Below are positions 9,224 to 19,289 of a stretch of DNA of 64,000 bases, piece by piece (within the stretch, counting starts at the first letter, position 1; every line of letters starts with the position of its first letter). The notes under the pieces were generated by a model. It was given only the letters and a program-made list of their open reading frames with translations, ran no database searches and was not told where the DNA came from. Both the position numbers and the translations under genes were made by a program. The stretch lies in assembly GCF_050908995.1 (NCBI RefSeq), contig NC_135121.1, forward strand, positions 1-64,000, in the 5' to 3' direction. The stretch is from Andrena cerasifolii. Taxonomy: Eukaryota > Arthropoda > Insecta > Hymenoptera > Andrenidae.

Positions 9224-11065
9224 TTAGAAAACTGTGGCGCACGGACTGTGAGTTTCGGATGTGCTTGGTTTATTTATTGTTACTTCTTGGTTTTCTTTGG
9301 GAGACTCTGTTTTATTGTTGAGTTGACGAAGTTTGCATTTCATGACCAATATCGTGTTTACTATGATCAGAATTACTATTATGCCCCCAATGGAAGAAAA
9401 GGTTGAGACCTGTACCTGCCGAATGGATGTTTGGTAGGTGGCAAAATTCCTGGCTCGTTGTTCTATTTCCGTAAGTGATAATGCTGTTGGAAGATCCTCC
9501 CATTTTGTGGGTTTCTGCTCGTTCATTTTCAATACTTCGAAATGATGTTCGGTGACTTCTGGTATAATTACTGATAAATTGTAAGATTTAGAGGGATAAT
9601 ATTCAATGTTTTGTGAGGTATTGATGGTTTCCAATGATTTTAATTGTACCGAGTCTATTGTTGCTTGGCAACCGGGTTGTAGTTTAAGGATTCCAATGGT
9701 AGCGATATTTTGCGTTATAGGTTTCTTTCCTTTGCAATAAATTTGTGCCTTTTTATTTTCAGGCATGAAGTAAAGCCATGTAGCTGGTACATTTAAAGTC
9801 TGCCAGTACGGTTTTACTTGTGCGGTCAATTTAATGGTACAGGTGTTCCAATTTATCGAAGTGGGGTTTAATAACAGAGTAGATTCACAAGTTGGTTGTC
9901 GATCTGCTTGGTATACTGGTAGGGTAGTTGGGCCCAAAAATTGATTGTGGTGAAACCGGCAAATCTTCAAGTATTCTTCCGTTGGGGAAAAATATTGTTG
10001 CTCGTCTGATGAGACTGCAATGTACTGGGTTTGCGGCTGGATATACGAAACTACCCTTTTTGTTCCAAGGTTATGTGTCGATGGACATGGGTATATTTTA
10101 TATAAGCTGTACGTTTTTTGCTCTAAAAGAGGTATGGTGAGTTCGAAAAGTATCCTTCCTCTGGTGAAAATTACATTTAAATTTGTTATTTTTTCAATTT
10201 GTTCCATAAGTAATTCTTCGGGTGTTAAGGGAAATTCATAAACAAGTGTTTCCTTAATTTTTTGAGCTGATCTCAATAATTGTTCTGGCGACAGAATAGC
10301 AGGGTGTAAAATGCCTTGTTTCGCTAACAATATTGCATCTATTAGCAACAGTAGGTTGGTGCTATAATCGTCTAACCCTCTTTCTATTTCGATTACAGAG
10401 TCCCTGATGGATGCTTCGAAACGTAATCTGCTAATGTCTGACTGTGTCTCTTGTAATGCTTCGGAGTGTATGACCATCGTTTTCGTCAGTTGCGATACAA
10501 TTTGAGTTAAATTAACTAACCTTGCATGTGCGAGTGAAAATTCTCCTTTTATAATATGCGTTTGTTTAGCTATTATTTCGGTAATTTCGCGTTGATCCTT
10601 ATAAACTTTGTTTAATTCGCGGTTGTAGTATTCTGCATCTTCTTGTGATAAAGTTCCAAATAATGTTTTGCTGAGAGTGCCGATGAATCCAAAAGGTACG
10701 CTGCGCCGTGGGGATGGTTTTTTAAAATGTGGGGTATCACCTATTGCAGTGCGTATCAGATTGCTGTAATGCACGGTGTTTTCTTCTTTCTTGATTAACC
10801 GAGGTCCCAATTCCTTGCTGAGGCAGTTGATGGAATCGTGGCGATTACAGAGTTGATTCATCGATGAAATGTAATGCTTCACATGCGGAGCATAGCTGAG
10901 GTACCGAGTAACATCTAGAGAGGTGACTAGGCGCCATTGTGATTGGAAGGTCCTTATATCAGGTAATTTTTCATAGAAGAGTCCGGTGTCTCCTTCGAGT
11001 GGTGTTATGATTTGATCGTCGCTAATGACAGCGAGTGGCAACAGGAGCAAATATGCGAAGATCAT
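9224..11065 (-). CDS. env: Env-like fusion glycoprotein of Gypsy-1
   Basis: An intact 613-residue type I membrane protein. It has a hydrophobic signal peptide (about residues 1-15), a basic R-R site at 120-121 that fits furin-type cleavage, and a hydrophobic glycine-containing segment right after it (122-142) as in the fusion peptide of insect errantivirus and baculovirus F-type proteins. A long alpha-helical region follows, then a transmembrane segment at about 557-575 and a ~37-residue cytoplasmic tail. The ATG overlaps the pol stop in an ATGA arrangement (11065-11062). Errantiviruses usually express env from a spliced RNA; I could not place splice sites here. No stop or frameshift is visible. 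Confidence 0.85.
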   Translation of the reverse strand: MIFAYLLLLPLAVISDDQIITPLEGDTGLFYEKLPDIRTFQSQWRLVTSLDVTRYLSYAPHVKHYISSMNQLCNRHDSINCLSKELGPRLIKKEENTVHYSNLIRTAIGDTPHFKKPSPRRSVPFGFIGTLSKTLFGTLSQEDAEYYNRELNKVYKDQREITEIIAKQTHIIKGEFSLAHARLVNLTQIVSQLTKTMVIHSEALQETQSDISRLRFEASIRDSVIEIERGLDDYSTNLLLLIDAILLAKQGILHPAILSPEQLLRSAQKIKETLVYEFPLTPEELLMEQIEKITNLNVIFTRGRILFELTIPLLEQKTYSLYKIYPCPSTHNLGTKRVVSYIQPQTQYIAVSSDEQQYFSPTEEYLKICRFHHNQFLGPTTLPVYQADRQPTCESTLLLNPTSINWNTCTIKLTAQVKPYWQTLNVPATWLYFMPENKKAQIYCKGKKPITQNIATIGILKLQPGCQATIDSVQLKSLETINTSQNIEYYPSKSYNLSVIIPEVTEHHFEVLKMNEQKPTKWEDLPTALSLTEIEQRARNFATYQTSIRQVQVSTFSSIGGIIVILIIVNTILVMKCKLRQLNNKTESPKENQEVTINKPSTSETHSPCATVF

Positions 11066-14000
11066 GGTTGGTTTTCAGCTGTGAATGGAGAGTAGGCATG
11101 TTTTAATTTGTCCTGGTGCTTTGTGATTAACTTATTGTGCGTTCGTAATACTACGTTATTCAGGTCTGTCACGTCTATTATCTGGTATGGTCCAATGTAA
11201 TGTGGATCAAATTTACTGGTGCGCGGTTCTTTGAGTACGTAGACAGAGTCGCCTTTGTTAAATGTTGCTGGTCTTGCGTGAGCATCGTAATAATTTTTCG
11301 AACGAATTTTTGCTTTGTTTAGGTTATCGGAAGCTATATTACGAATATTAGTCATGTGTGCTATTAATTCTATTAAGTAGTCTCCAAACGACTTTAATTT
11401 TTCGCCAGTTGGGAAAGAACTTGGTTCTCGAGCTGGTTTTCCAAAGATTAATTCGTATGGGGTGAAATTCGTTGCTTCGTGAACGGATGTGTTATAAGAG
11501 AACATTGCAAACGGTATTAGTAAATCCCAGTCTTCGTAATTATCCATGTAATGCTTGAGATATTCGGTGAGTACGATGTGACTTCGTTCTAAAGATCTGT
11601 TGGTTTGTGGTCTATATCCCGAGGTTGTGATTTGTTTGATTTTAAATATTTCGGATAAATTTGTCATAAGTGTTCCGATGAAGCTAGTTCCTTTGTCTGT
11701 TAATATTGCGCGGGGTGTACCGTAGATTGCGATGAAATGTCTAGCGAACGCATCTGCAATTGTAGCAGCTCGAATATTAGGTATTGCTACAGCTACACAA
11801 TATTTCGTTAGATTATCTTGAATAGTGAGAATATGTCTGTTCCCGCTGGGTGTAATTGGTAAAGGTCCCACTGTATCCAAGGAAATTTTGTCGAAGGCTC
11901 CTATAGGTGTGTCGGTGATCAACATCGGCTGACGAGTTTTCGCTCGAACTAATTTCTGCTCTTGACAACTTTGGCATCTTCGGATGTAGTCTTGAATGTC
12001 GTTGCGCATTTGTGGCCAATAGAATTTTGATCGGATGCGTTTGTAGGTCTTCGTTACTCCTTTGTGTCCTCCAATTAAACTGTCGTGAGCTTCGCAAATG
12101 ATGTGCTGTCTGTCCTCTTCGGATGGTGTAGTGATGATACAGTTGCATAAAGTAATCTGTAGGCAGGTTCCTATGAAAACCTCTTCTAATATCTTGACGA
12201 ATTCATTGGACGGTATTTTGTGAAGGTCTCCCGTGGCAGAAATTCGAAATGATTTAATCTGATTTTGATCCAGGGTGTGTTGAAGAGTTTTCAATCCGTT
12301 AAGCACGTCTACTCTTTTAATATTATCAAAGAAGTTATCCGAGACTATTATACTAAAGGTTTTAAATGATCCATTGTCGGTTGTTATCACCCGTCCCTTT
12401 TTCGGTTGAGCTGCTAAAAGATTCGGTTTATTAATCATTTCGGTGTCCAGCAATAATTTTCCAACTGGGTTTACTAAATTGCAATCGGCAGAAATGAAGT
12501 GTACGTAATGTCCTTCTTCAGCGGTAAAGGTGTTTGAAGAAATGATAATCTTATGTGGTTGGTCTAGCGGGATCTCTTCCAGATTGTCAAGGTCATTTGA
12601 ATTCTCGGTGTCGGTAGTGAAGAATGGGTAAGGGTCAAGCGTGCGGTCGAAAACCCTTGATTGAGTTGACCTGCTGTCAGGTGGTTGTTCCACACTGACT
12701 TCGGTCGTGGCTCCTGCAGGTAGCTGGTTTATTGAGGGTTGTAAAGGTTCATCCATGACTTCTGTTGATACTTGTGGTGTACCAAATAAATCTTGTTGAA
12801 TGTTTCTTGCATTTTCTATTACAGTATTTTCGGCCGGTTCCTCAAAGGATATCAGATCGTCAAATAAGGTTTGGTCCTTATCTAAAGGAACGATTTGAGT
12901 GGAGTTTGCTGCGGGCGAAAAAGTGTTTATGGTTCCCTGGCGTTCATCTGGCATGGTTACCTCTTGAGATAAGCTGGGAAAAGATCTGTTCTTGTGTATA
13001 ATTGGAGAATGTCGAACGTTCCCACGTGCGGTGTCTTCTATCTCGTCTGAACTGCTACTTGTCTCCCGGTACTTAGGTCGGTTTTCCCTGTCGCGACGTA
13101 GCTGTCGTATACGGTGCCCAATTGTCTCGGTGTTAGCGTCTGTTTTCGGTATCTGGACTTTGAAGTCAGGATCCTGGAGTTCTCGTGGAATAAGTGGTAG
13201 GCAGGCAGAAGAGGGGTTGCGCGATAATGCGTCTGCGTTCTTATTCGTCTTTCCGGATTTGTGGACAACCTGGTACTCGTACTCCAAAAGTCGGAGTTTC
13301 CATTTCATTAGTCTAGAAGTGGGGTCTTTGACAGAGTGTAGCCATAACAGTGGTCTGTGATCTGTAACGAGGGTGAATGGGGTTCCATAGATATAAGGCC
13401 TGAAGTATCTTACGGCGTAAACCATGGCCAAACATTCCTTTTCAGTAGCTGAGTAGTTCTTCTCAGGTTTATTTAGGCTGCGGGATGCGTAGGCAATCGG
13501 CAGGTCGCTTCCTATGTCGCCTTGGCTAAGTACAGCTCCAATAGCGTAATCGGAGGCATCTGTTGTTACAATAAATGGTTTACTGAAATCTGGATATTGC
13601 AATATGGGTTGTTGACAAAGTTCATTACGTAATTGCTTAAAACTTTGGTCTTGTTCTTCAGTCCATTTGAATTTGATGCCTTTTCCTAATAGGTTAATTA
13701 AAGGTTTTGCCTTTGTGGTGAAATTAGGTACGAATCTTCGGTAATATCCTACAAGTCCTAAGAATTGTTGAATGTTCTTCTGCGTTGTAGGTGTAGGAAA
13801 ATCTTGAACAGCTTTTAGTTTCCTAGGATCGGGTCTTACTCCTTCCTTTGAAATAATGTGTTCAAGGTATGCAACTTCCTTTCGCAAGAATTGACATTTG
13901 TTGGTCTGCAGGGTTAATCCATGTTCTCGAAGGCGATTTAGCAACTTTTTGACTTTAATATTATGTTCCTGTAAGGATGATGCATAGATCACTATGTCAT

Positions 14001-15027
14001 CCAAGTAGACAAAGAGGTCTGTTCCTTGAAGTCCAGTGAGTGCTTGATCCATGAGGCGTTGAAAGGTGGGTGGTGCATTCTTTAATCCGAAAGGCATTCG
14101 AGAGAATTCGTAATGTCCATTTGGAGTAGTGAATGCTGTTTTTGCTTTATCTTTCGGATCCATCTCTATTTGATGAAATCCACTAGCGAGATCAAAGACT
14201 GAAAAATATTTAGCTCCTCCTAGTCGATCTAAAATCTCGGTGATTTGAGGTAATGGATATTTATCAGAAATTGTTATTTCGTTGAGACCGCGGAAATCTA
14301 TCACCAATCGCCAACGTTTTACTCCATTTTCATCTTCTTTCTTTGGTACGATCCATAAAGGTGAATTATATGGAGATTTAGAAGGTGTAATTATACCATT
14401 TGATAATAAAGCGCTGATTTGTTTTTGAATTTCCTTTTGATGAATGAGAGGATAGCGATATTGTCTCGTATTGATTGGAATATCGTTAGATGTATGAATT
14501 GAATGTTTAAAGTCGGAAGCCTTACCTAGTTTATCTCCAGGAAGATAAAATCGGTCAGGAAATTCTTTAACTAAATTTGTAACAAAATTTAGTTCCTCCT
14601 TGTTCAAATGTTTGGTGTTTAGAGTTTCCAAGATTTTCTGTTTCTTATCTTCGTTAGTTTTAAAATTTAACGGGTGTTCTGCAGCTGAGTAAAAATCTTC
14701 ATCTGATGAACTGAAGATATCAAACGGCTCCAATGTTTGCGGTTCTATCTCCACGTCTAGGGGTTCATCGCTGGTGTTTGTTGCCATAACGTAGCACTTT
14801 CCTTTACTGTTCTTTACAACTGCTTCCCCTATGTACAGATGTTCGAGGGTCTTGATACGTGGTAAATATCCTTCCCTAATCCTTGGGTTTGTTATTGTTA
14901 TAGCAATCTGTTGCGACGTCCTAGGTTCAATACGATGTTTGGTAGACGTCGGTAGTTTGTTAGTTTGAGGTATGTCCTGATAATTTGAAAAACGTAGAGG
15001 TCGGGTAGGTTTATTTTTTAATACCAA
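11062..15027 (-). CDS. pol: Pol polyprotein of Gypsy-1, protease lost (RT-RNase H-macro-like-integrase)
   Basis: A single open frame of 1321 codons. Reverse transcriptase spans about residues 200-380 with the catalytic YLDD at 341-344. RNase H spans about 480-600 with TTDASD, EKEC and TDHRP. A Ser/Asp/Glu-rich linker covers about 605-825, a macro-domain-like module about 830-963, and the integrase zinc-binding H-H-C-C about 976-1022. The integrase core keeps D1051, D1111 and E1147, and a C-terminal domain ends the protein. The frame starts at residues that follow protease in Gypsy-2, so the ATG at 15027 is fortuitous or secondary. The stop overlaps the env ATG. This is the longest intact frame in the window. 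Confidence 0.9.
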   Translation of the reverse strand: MVLKNKPTRPLRFSNYQDIPQTNKLPTSTKHRIEPRTSQQIAITITNPRIREGYLPRIKTLEHLYIGEAVVKNSKGKCYVMATNTSDEPLDVEIEPQTLEPFDIFSSSDEDFYSAAEHPLNFKTNEDKKQKILETLNTKHLNKEELNFVTNLVKEFPDRFYLPGDKLGKASDFKHSIHTSNDIPINTRQYRYPLIHQKEIQKQISALLSNGIITPSKSPYNSPLWIVPKKEDENGVKRWRLVIDFRGLNEITISDKYPLPQITEILDRLGGAKYFSVFDLASGFHQIEMDPKDKAKTAFTTPNGHYEFSRMPFGLKNAPPTFQRLMDQALTGLQGTDLFVYLDDIVIYASSLQEHNIKVKKLLNRLREHGLTLQTNKCQFLRKEVAYLEHIISKEGVRPDPRKLKAVQDFPTPTTQKNIQQFLGLVGYYRRFVPNFTTKAKPLINLLGKGIKFKWTEEQDQSFKQLRNELCQQPILQYPDFSKPFIVTTDASDYAIGAVLSQGDIGSDLPIAYASRSLNKPEKNYSATEKECLAMVYAVRYFRPYIYGTPFTLVTDHRPLLWLHSVKDPTSRLMKWKLRLLEYEYQVVHKSGKTNKNADALSRNPSSACLPLIPRELQDPDFKVQIPKTDANTETIGHRIRQLRRDRENRPKYRETSSSSDEIEDTARGNVRHSPIIHKNRSFPSLSQEVTMPDERQGTINTFSPAANSTQIVPLDKDQTLFDDLISFEEPAENTVIENARNIQQDLFGTPQVSTEVMDEPLQPSINQLPAGATTEVSVEQPPDSRSTQSRVFDRTLDPYPFFTTDTENSNDLDNLEEIPLDQPHKIIISSNTFTAEEGHYVHFISADCNLVNPVGKLLLDTEMINKPNLLAAQPKKGRVITTDNGSFKTFSIIVSDNFFDNIKRVDVLNGLKTLQHTLDQNQIKSFRISATGDLHKIPSNEFVKILEEVFIGTCLQITLCNCIITTPSEEDRQHIICEAHDSLIGGHKGVTKTYKRIRSKFYWPQMRNDIQDYIRRCQSCQEQKLVRAKTRQPMLITDTPIGAFDKISLDTVGPLPITPSGNRHILTIQDNLTKYCVAVAIPNIRAATIADAFARHFIAIYGTPRAILTDKGTSFIGTLMTNLSEIFKIKQITTSGYRPQTNRSLERSHIVLTEYLKHYMDNYEDWDLLIPFAMFSYNTSVHEATNFTPYELIFGKPAREPSSFPTGEKLKSFGDYLIELIAHMTNIRNIASDNLNKAKIRSKNYYDAHARPATFNKGDSVYVLKEPRTSKFDPHYIGPYQIIDVTDLNNVVLRTHNKLITKHQDKLKHAYSPFTAENQP
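12133..12540 (-). other. Macro-domain-like module inside Gypsy-1 pol
   Basis: Pol residues about 830-963, between RNase H and integrase. The order of features follows OARD1/TARG1-type macro domains: a V-H-x-I-S-x-D-C start, a short K-K-G-x-V strand, a hydrophobic F-S-I-I-V strand, a helix with G-L-K-x-L, then a segment ending V-F-x-x-x-x-x-L-Q-I-T-L. The catalytic-type positions (the lysine after the central strand and the G-L-D loop) look altered, so enzymatic ADP-ribose hydrolysis is doubtful. Gypsy-2 has a diverged copy at the same position. The assignment is from pattern recognition only. Confidence 0.6.
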
Positions 15028-15055
15028 AGTCCCACGGTAATAGGAAATTTCTTAC

Positions 15056-16193
15056 TTATTTTTACCTTTTACATTTTACATTTTACATTTGTTTACCTTT
15101 TACCTTTTACATTTTACATTTTACATTTGTTTACCTTTTACCTTTTACATTTTACATTTTACATTTGTTTACCTTTTACCTTCTTACATTTCACATTTGT
15201 TTACCTTTTACCTTCTTACATTTCACATTTGTTTACCTTTTACCTTCTTACATTTCACATTTGTTTACCTTTTACCTTCTTACATTTCACATTTGTTTAC
15301 CTTTTACCTTCTTACATTTCACATTTGTTTACCTTTTACCTTCTTACATTTCACATTTGTTTACCTTTTACCTTCTTACATTTCACATTTGTTTACCTTT
15401 TACCTTCTTACATTTCACATTTGTTTACCTTTTACCTTCTTACATTTCACATTTGTTTACCTTTTACCTTCTTACATTTCACATTTGTTTACCTTTTACC
15501 TTCTTACATTTCACATTTGTTTACCTTTTACCTTCTTACATTTCACATTTGTTTACCTTTTACCTTCTTACATTTCACATTTGTTTACCTTTTACCTTCT
15601 TACATTTCACATTTGTTTACCTTTTACCTTCTTACATTTCACATTTGTTTACCTTTTACCTTCTTACATTTCACATTTGTTTACCTTTTACCTTCTTACA
15701 TTTCACATTTGTTTACCTTTTACCTTCTTACATTTCACATTTGTTTACCTTTTACCTTTTACATTTGTTTACCTTTTACCTTTTACATTTGTTTACCTTT
15801 TACCTTTTACATTTGTTTACCTTTTACCTTTTACATTTGTTTACCTTTTACCTTTTACATTTGTTTACCTTTTACCTTTTACATTTGTTTACCTTTTACC
15901 TTTTACATTTGTTTACCTTTTACCTTTTACATTTGTTTACCTTTTACCTTTTACATTTGTTTACCTTTTACCTTTTACATTTGTTTACCTTTTACCTTTT
16001 ACATTTGTTTACCTTTTACCTTTTACATTTGTTTACCTTTTACCTTTTACATTTGTTTACCTTTTACCTTTTACATTTGTTTACCTTTTACCTTTTACAT
16101 TTGTTTACCTTTTACCTTTTACATTTGTTTACCTTTTACCTTTTACATTTGTTTACCTTTTACCTTTTACATTTGTTTACCTTTTACCTTTTA
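15056..16193. repeat. TTTACC/TTTACA-type minisatellite with 38-, 32- and 24-bp units
   Basis: A tandem array built from TTTGTT, TTACC and TTTACA words. It begins with ~38-bp units to ~15175, continues as ~32-bp units containing cttcttacatttcaca to ~15745, then becomes perfect 24-bp units (tttgtttaccttttacctt plus ttaca) to ~16193. The long open frames here are simple reading-through of the repeat and are not genes. The array abuts the truncated 5' side of Gypsy-1. Confidence 0.95.
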
Positions 16194-16850
16194 CATTCGC
16201 ATTCGCATTCGCATTCGCATTCGCATTCGCATTCGCATTCGCATTCGCATTCGCATTCGCATTCGCATTCGCATTCGCATTCGCATTCGCATTCGCATTC
16301 GCATTCGCATTCGCATTCGCATTCGCATTCGCATTCGCATTCGCATTCGCATTCGCATTCGCATTCGCATTCGCATTCGCATTCGCATTCGCATTCGCAT
16401 TCGCATTCGCATTCGCATTCGCATTCGCATTCGCATTCGCATTCGCATTCGCATTCGCATTCGCATTCGCATTCGCATTCGCATTCGCATTCGCATTCGC
16501 ATTCGCATTCGCATTCGCATTCGCATTTACATTCGCATTCGCATTCGCATTCGCATTCGCATTCGCATTCGCATTCGCATTCGCATTCGCATTCGCATTT
16601 ACATTTACATTTACATTTACATTTGTATTTGTATTTGTATTTGTATTTACATTTACATTTACATTTACATTTACATTTACATTTACATTTACATTTATAT
16701 TTATATTTATATTTATATTTATATTTATATTTATATTTATATTTATATTTATATTTATATTTATATTTATATTTATATTTATATTTATATTTATATTTAT
16801 ATTTATATTTATATTTATATTTATATTTATATTTTTTATATTTATATTTT
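16194..16850. repeat. Hexanucleotide microsatellite: (ATTCGC)n, (ATTTAC)n, (ATTTGT)n, (ATTTAT)n
   Basis: Roughly 65 ATTCGC hexamers run from 16194 to ~16597, interrupted once by ATTTAC near 16525. Then come blocks of ATTTAC, ATTTGT, ATTTAC again, and ATTTAT to ~16840. Each block differs from the next by one or two substitutions in the same six-base register, as if variants arose and spread in order. Confidence 0.95.
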
Positions 16851-16905
16851 ATATCCCGACACCATCCAATACAATTTCTCATAAAAATAAATTATTATAC
16901 ACTGA

Positions 16906-16953
16906 TGTGTGTGTGTGCGTGAGTGCGTGCGTGCGCGCGCGTGTGTGTGTGTG

Positions 16954-16998
<45 letters not shown>
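16906..16998. repeat. (GT)n dinucleotide repeat
   Basis: A GT tract with a few GC and GA interruptions, internal to the SINE-like repeat. The equivalent (CA)n lies in the reverse copy near 54310-54347. Confidence 0.9.
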
Positions 16999-17050
16999 CG
17001 CTCCGTTGGTTTCGCTATATGTACCATTCGGAAAAGACTAATGTCAGAGA

Positions 17051-17123
17051 CGGCGTTTGGGGGATTTGGTTAGGCGGCTGACTCGTACCGCGGAGGTCTT
17101 GGGTTCGAGCCCCGTCGCCCCGA
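17051..17123 (+). promoter_or_regulatory. tRNA-like head with RNA polymerase III A and B boxes
   Basis: It contains TTGGTTAGGCGG, resembling an A box, and GGGTTCGAGCCCC, matching the B box core GGTTCGA. The anticodon region reads gactcgta. The acceptor stem is not well paired, so this looks like the head of a SINE and not a functional tRNA gene. Confidence 0.65.
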
Positions 17124-17390
17124 GAAGTTTTTTCATTTATATTAATATCATGAAATTAATATTTCCTTCCTTATCGACAGTCTGTACCACGCTCCAGAGT
17201 AGCGCACCTTCACTCGCGGTTCCTCCTCGATGCATTTCGGTGTATCAGTTCGAGATCGGTTCGGTATCGATATCTGCTCCTCGCGCTAACCCCTCACCAC
17301 TCCGCCATCTCTATGACGTCATCCGCCGCCCGCCCGCCGGCAAAAAACAAATTTTCAAACTCAAATTTGGATTTCAAGATCGGTTATCAT

Positions 17391-17718
17391 GACCTAATAT
17401 GTGTACACTAATTGTAAGCCATCGATGTACAATAGGAATTTTTTTTTAATGTAGGTTAGTCCGTTGTTGTTCTAACTGCCGGAATTACTATGACATAAAT
17501 ACGATAGCGATTTCAAGTGATGTATATGTAACGGTAAAAGCGTTAATTTAGTAACTGTGTACAATTCCCAGCAGTTCCTATGTCAATGTATGCCTAAAAT
17601 GAATATAACCTAACCTACAATGGTCCGAAAATGCATACATTGACTCCATCGTGCTTTTATTGTGGCTCGTATATCCAGCTATCGCTTCAGTTTTGCTATG
17701 AATCCACGTTGGCAGTCC
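17391..17718. other. Unassigned spacer
   Basis: AT-rich sequence between the SINE-like repeat and LTR element X. I see no gene or repeat in it. Its last bases, GTCC, are the target duplication of element X. Confidence 0.5.
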
Positions 17719-18100
17719 TGTAGGGAGCCGTACCTTTTCCACAGGGGACTGTCCTTGGAGTGGGGGACGGACTGCGCGCTGGCACGCGTTGCGTTGCCAT
17801 GCGATGATCACTGCCTACCAGAATGTCTTTGCAAGAGGAGTTTACGTCCTCAGATTCCGCCATTGGCGACCGCCGTTGGCGATTAACGTTTCGTGTACGT
17901 TTTGTACTGTACATGTTGGTTCAAACCTCGTTGAGGTTGCGGCTTGATAGCCTCGGCAGTCTATGTCTACAATTAAAGTATATATTAACCTCACGATTAG
18001 CATCTTTATCTATCCTAACCAAGTTTGAATATCCAAATATATAATCGGCGCTGAAGGCAATAACGGGGGTCCATGGTATCACCGTATCTCGATCCCTACA
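17719..18100 (+). repeat. 5' LTR of element X
   Basis: Starts TGTAGGGAGCC and ends GATCCCTACA, an 8-bp terminal inverted repeat. It has the same length as the copy at 23117 and differs at only a few positions (for example cgtatctc versus cgtacctc at the end). A short internal hairpin AACCTC-gtt-GAGGTT is present. Confidence 0.9.
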
Positions 18101-18120
18101 TTGGTGATCCCGACGTGATA
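18101..18120 (+). other. Primer binding site candidate of element X
   Basis: Directly after the LTR the sequence reads tTGGTGATCCCGACGTGAT. TGG at the start is what pairs with the CCA end of a priming tRNA. The tRNA was not identified. Confidence 0.5.
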
Positions 18121-18193
18121 GTCGAAATTGTCATTTTTTTTTAACGGCGTTTGAAAGATCTGACGAAACAATTCGTTTGACGACCTGGATGCT

Positions 18194-18293
18194 GAGACAA
18201 CGTCTTGTCCTGAGGTTGCAGAGACAACGTCTTATCCGGAGGTTCCAGAGACAACGTTCTATTTTGGAAGTTGCCGGGACAACGTTTGCAACG
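18194..18293. repeat. 27-bp minisatellite, ~3.7 copies
   Basis: Units start with gagacaacgt at 18194, 18221 and 18248 and a partial unit follows at 18276. It lies in the leader region of element X. Confidence 0.8.
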
Positions 18294-18576
18294 AGCCAGC
18301 TTCCGAGATTCTTTTCAAGGGCAAAGGAGACGAGGTCTCATTAGAGAATCTTCCACTGTCTCGTCGCAGCTTTTTTTCTCGGCGAAACGACAAGAACCTA
18401 CTTGCAGTATGTGGTAAGCGAAATGGCAATGATTTCAATTTTTGGTAATCAAAGAGTAATTAGTGGTTCTGTTCTCGCGCGTTAAATTCTTCGTCTCGCG
18501 ATATTCTTATCCACCCACGTGCCCGCTTATCGGCATAGAAATCCCGCTGTTGCCGGATCACGCGATATTTCACACG

Positions 18577-19180
18577 TATTACCGAAAATTTGTGAAGGAT
18601 TTCTCCAGGATCGCCAAACCCCTGCATCGCCTCACTGAGACCAAGCAGGATTACCGTTGGACCGAAGAATGCCAAGAAGTTTTCCAGGAGCTGAAGAAGA
18701 GACTCACCGGAGCCCCGGTACTAGCGTACCCAGTGGCAGGAAAGGACTTCATTTTGGACACGGACGCCTCCGGCTTCGCCATAGGCGGCGTCCTCTCACA
18801 GGAACACGAAGGACAAGAAAAGGTCGTCGCCTATTTCTCCAAGACTTTGGGGAAAGCTGAGAGGAACTACTGCGTCACCCGGAGAGAGCTACTGGCAGTC
18901 GTGAAATGCATCGAACACTTCCATCACTACCTTTACGGACGAAGGTTTATCGTAAGGACGGACCATGCAGCGCTACGTTGGCTACTGACCTTCAAGACCC
19001 CCGAAGGACAAGTCGCACGTTAGATTGAACAACTACAGGAGTACGACTTCGAGATTCGTCACCGGGGAGGGAAAGCCCATAGGAACGCCAATGGACTATC
19101 CAGAATACCTTGCTCCGAAGAAGACTGTAAGAACTGCGATCGACTAGAGAAGAAGGAAGCAGAAGCGGAAAGAGGTTTTA
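18577..19180 (+). pseudogene. Gypsy-3 RT tail and RNase H remnant
   Basis: The frame opens abruptly at ~18577 with the YYRKF motif that follows the RT catalytic core in Ty3/gypsy elements. It continues through RNase H with LDTDASGFAIG, RRELLAVV and RTDHAALRWL. Everything upstream (gag, protease, RT catalytic part) is missing. A TAG at 19021-19023 falls where a tryptophan is expected, after which homology resumes (IEQLQEYDFEI, then N-A-N-G-L-S-R). The protein is unlike Gypsy-1 and Gypsy-2 pol, so this is a different gypsy lineage. Confidence 0.85.
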
Positions 19181-19289
19181 CGACGAAGATTCACGGGATA
19201 TTCTACGATGATGAGAGATCTGAGTGGAAACGAAGTCAAGAAAAGGATGAAGAAATAGGGTTCATCCTTAAAAAGAAGGGGAAAGGGGA

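Larger units (their letters stand above)
6741..15050 (-). mobile_element. Gypsy-1: 5'-truncated errantivirus-like endogenous retrovirus
   Basis: On the minus strand the order is pol, env, two small accessory genes, polypurine tract, 3' LTR. Gag, the protease active site and the 5' LTR are missing: the pol frame opens just downstream of where protease should lie and runs straight into TTTACC-type simple repeats at ~15050. What remains is open throughout, with no in-frame stop in pol (1321 codons), env (613), accessory 1 (116) or Tudor (198), so the insertion looks young. The accessory region 8166-9090 is visibly GC-richer than env and pol, suggesting a separate origin. Confidence 0.85.
16852..17390 (+). 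mobile_element. SINE-like tRNA-derived repeat, copy 1
   Basis: The segment runs from cccgacaccatcc through a (GT)n tract (16906-16998) and a tRNA-like head (17051-17123) to a body ending near ttatcatgacc. A second copy lies in reverse orientation at about 52620-54440, where a foldback element splits it. The match covers the sequence before the GT tract, the head, and the body with its ccggcaaaaaacaaa segment. No coding potential is seen. Confidence 0.75.

Noticed and set aside
15089..17041. Open frames of up to 650 codons on the plus strand and 232 on the minus
   Set aside because: They only read through the tandem repeats (FAFA, IRIR, SHSH, CECE, RMRM strings) because the repeat units lack stops. 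No codon structure of a gene.
17051..17123. Functional tRNA gene
   Set aside because: The A and B boxes are there, but the acceptor stem does not pair well and the same head occurs in a second dispersed repeat copy. A SINE head fits.
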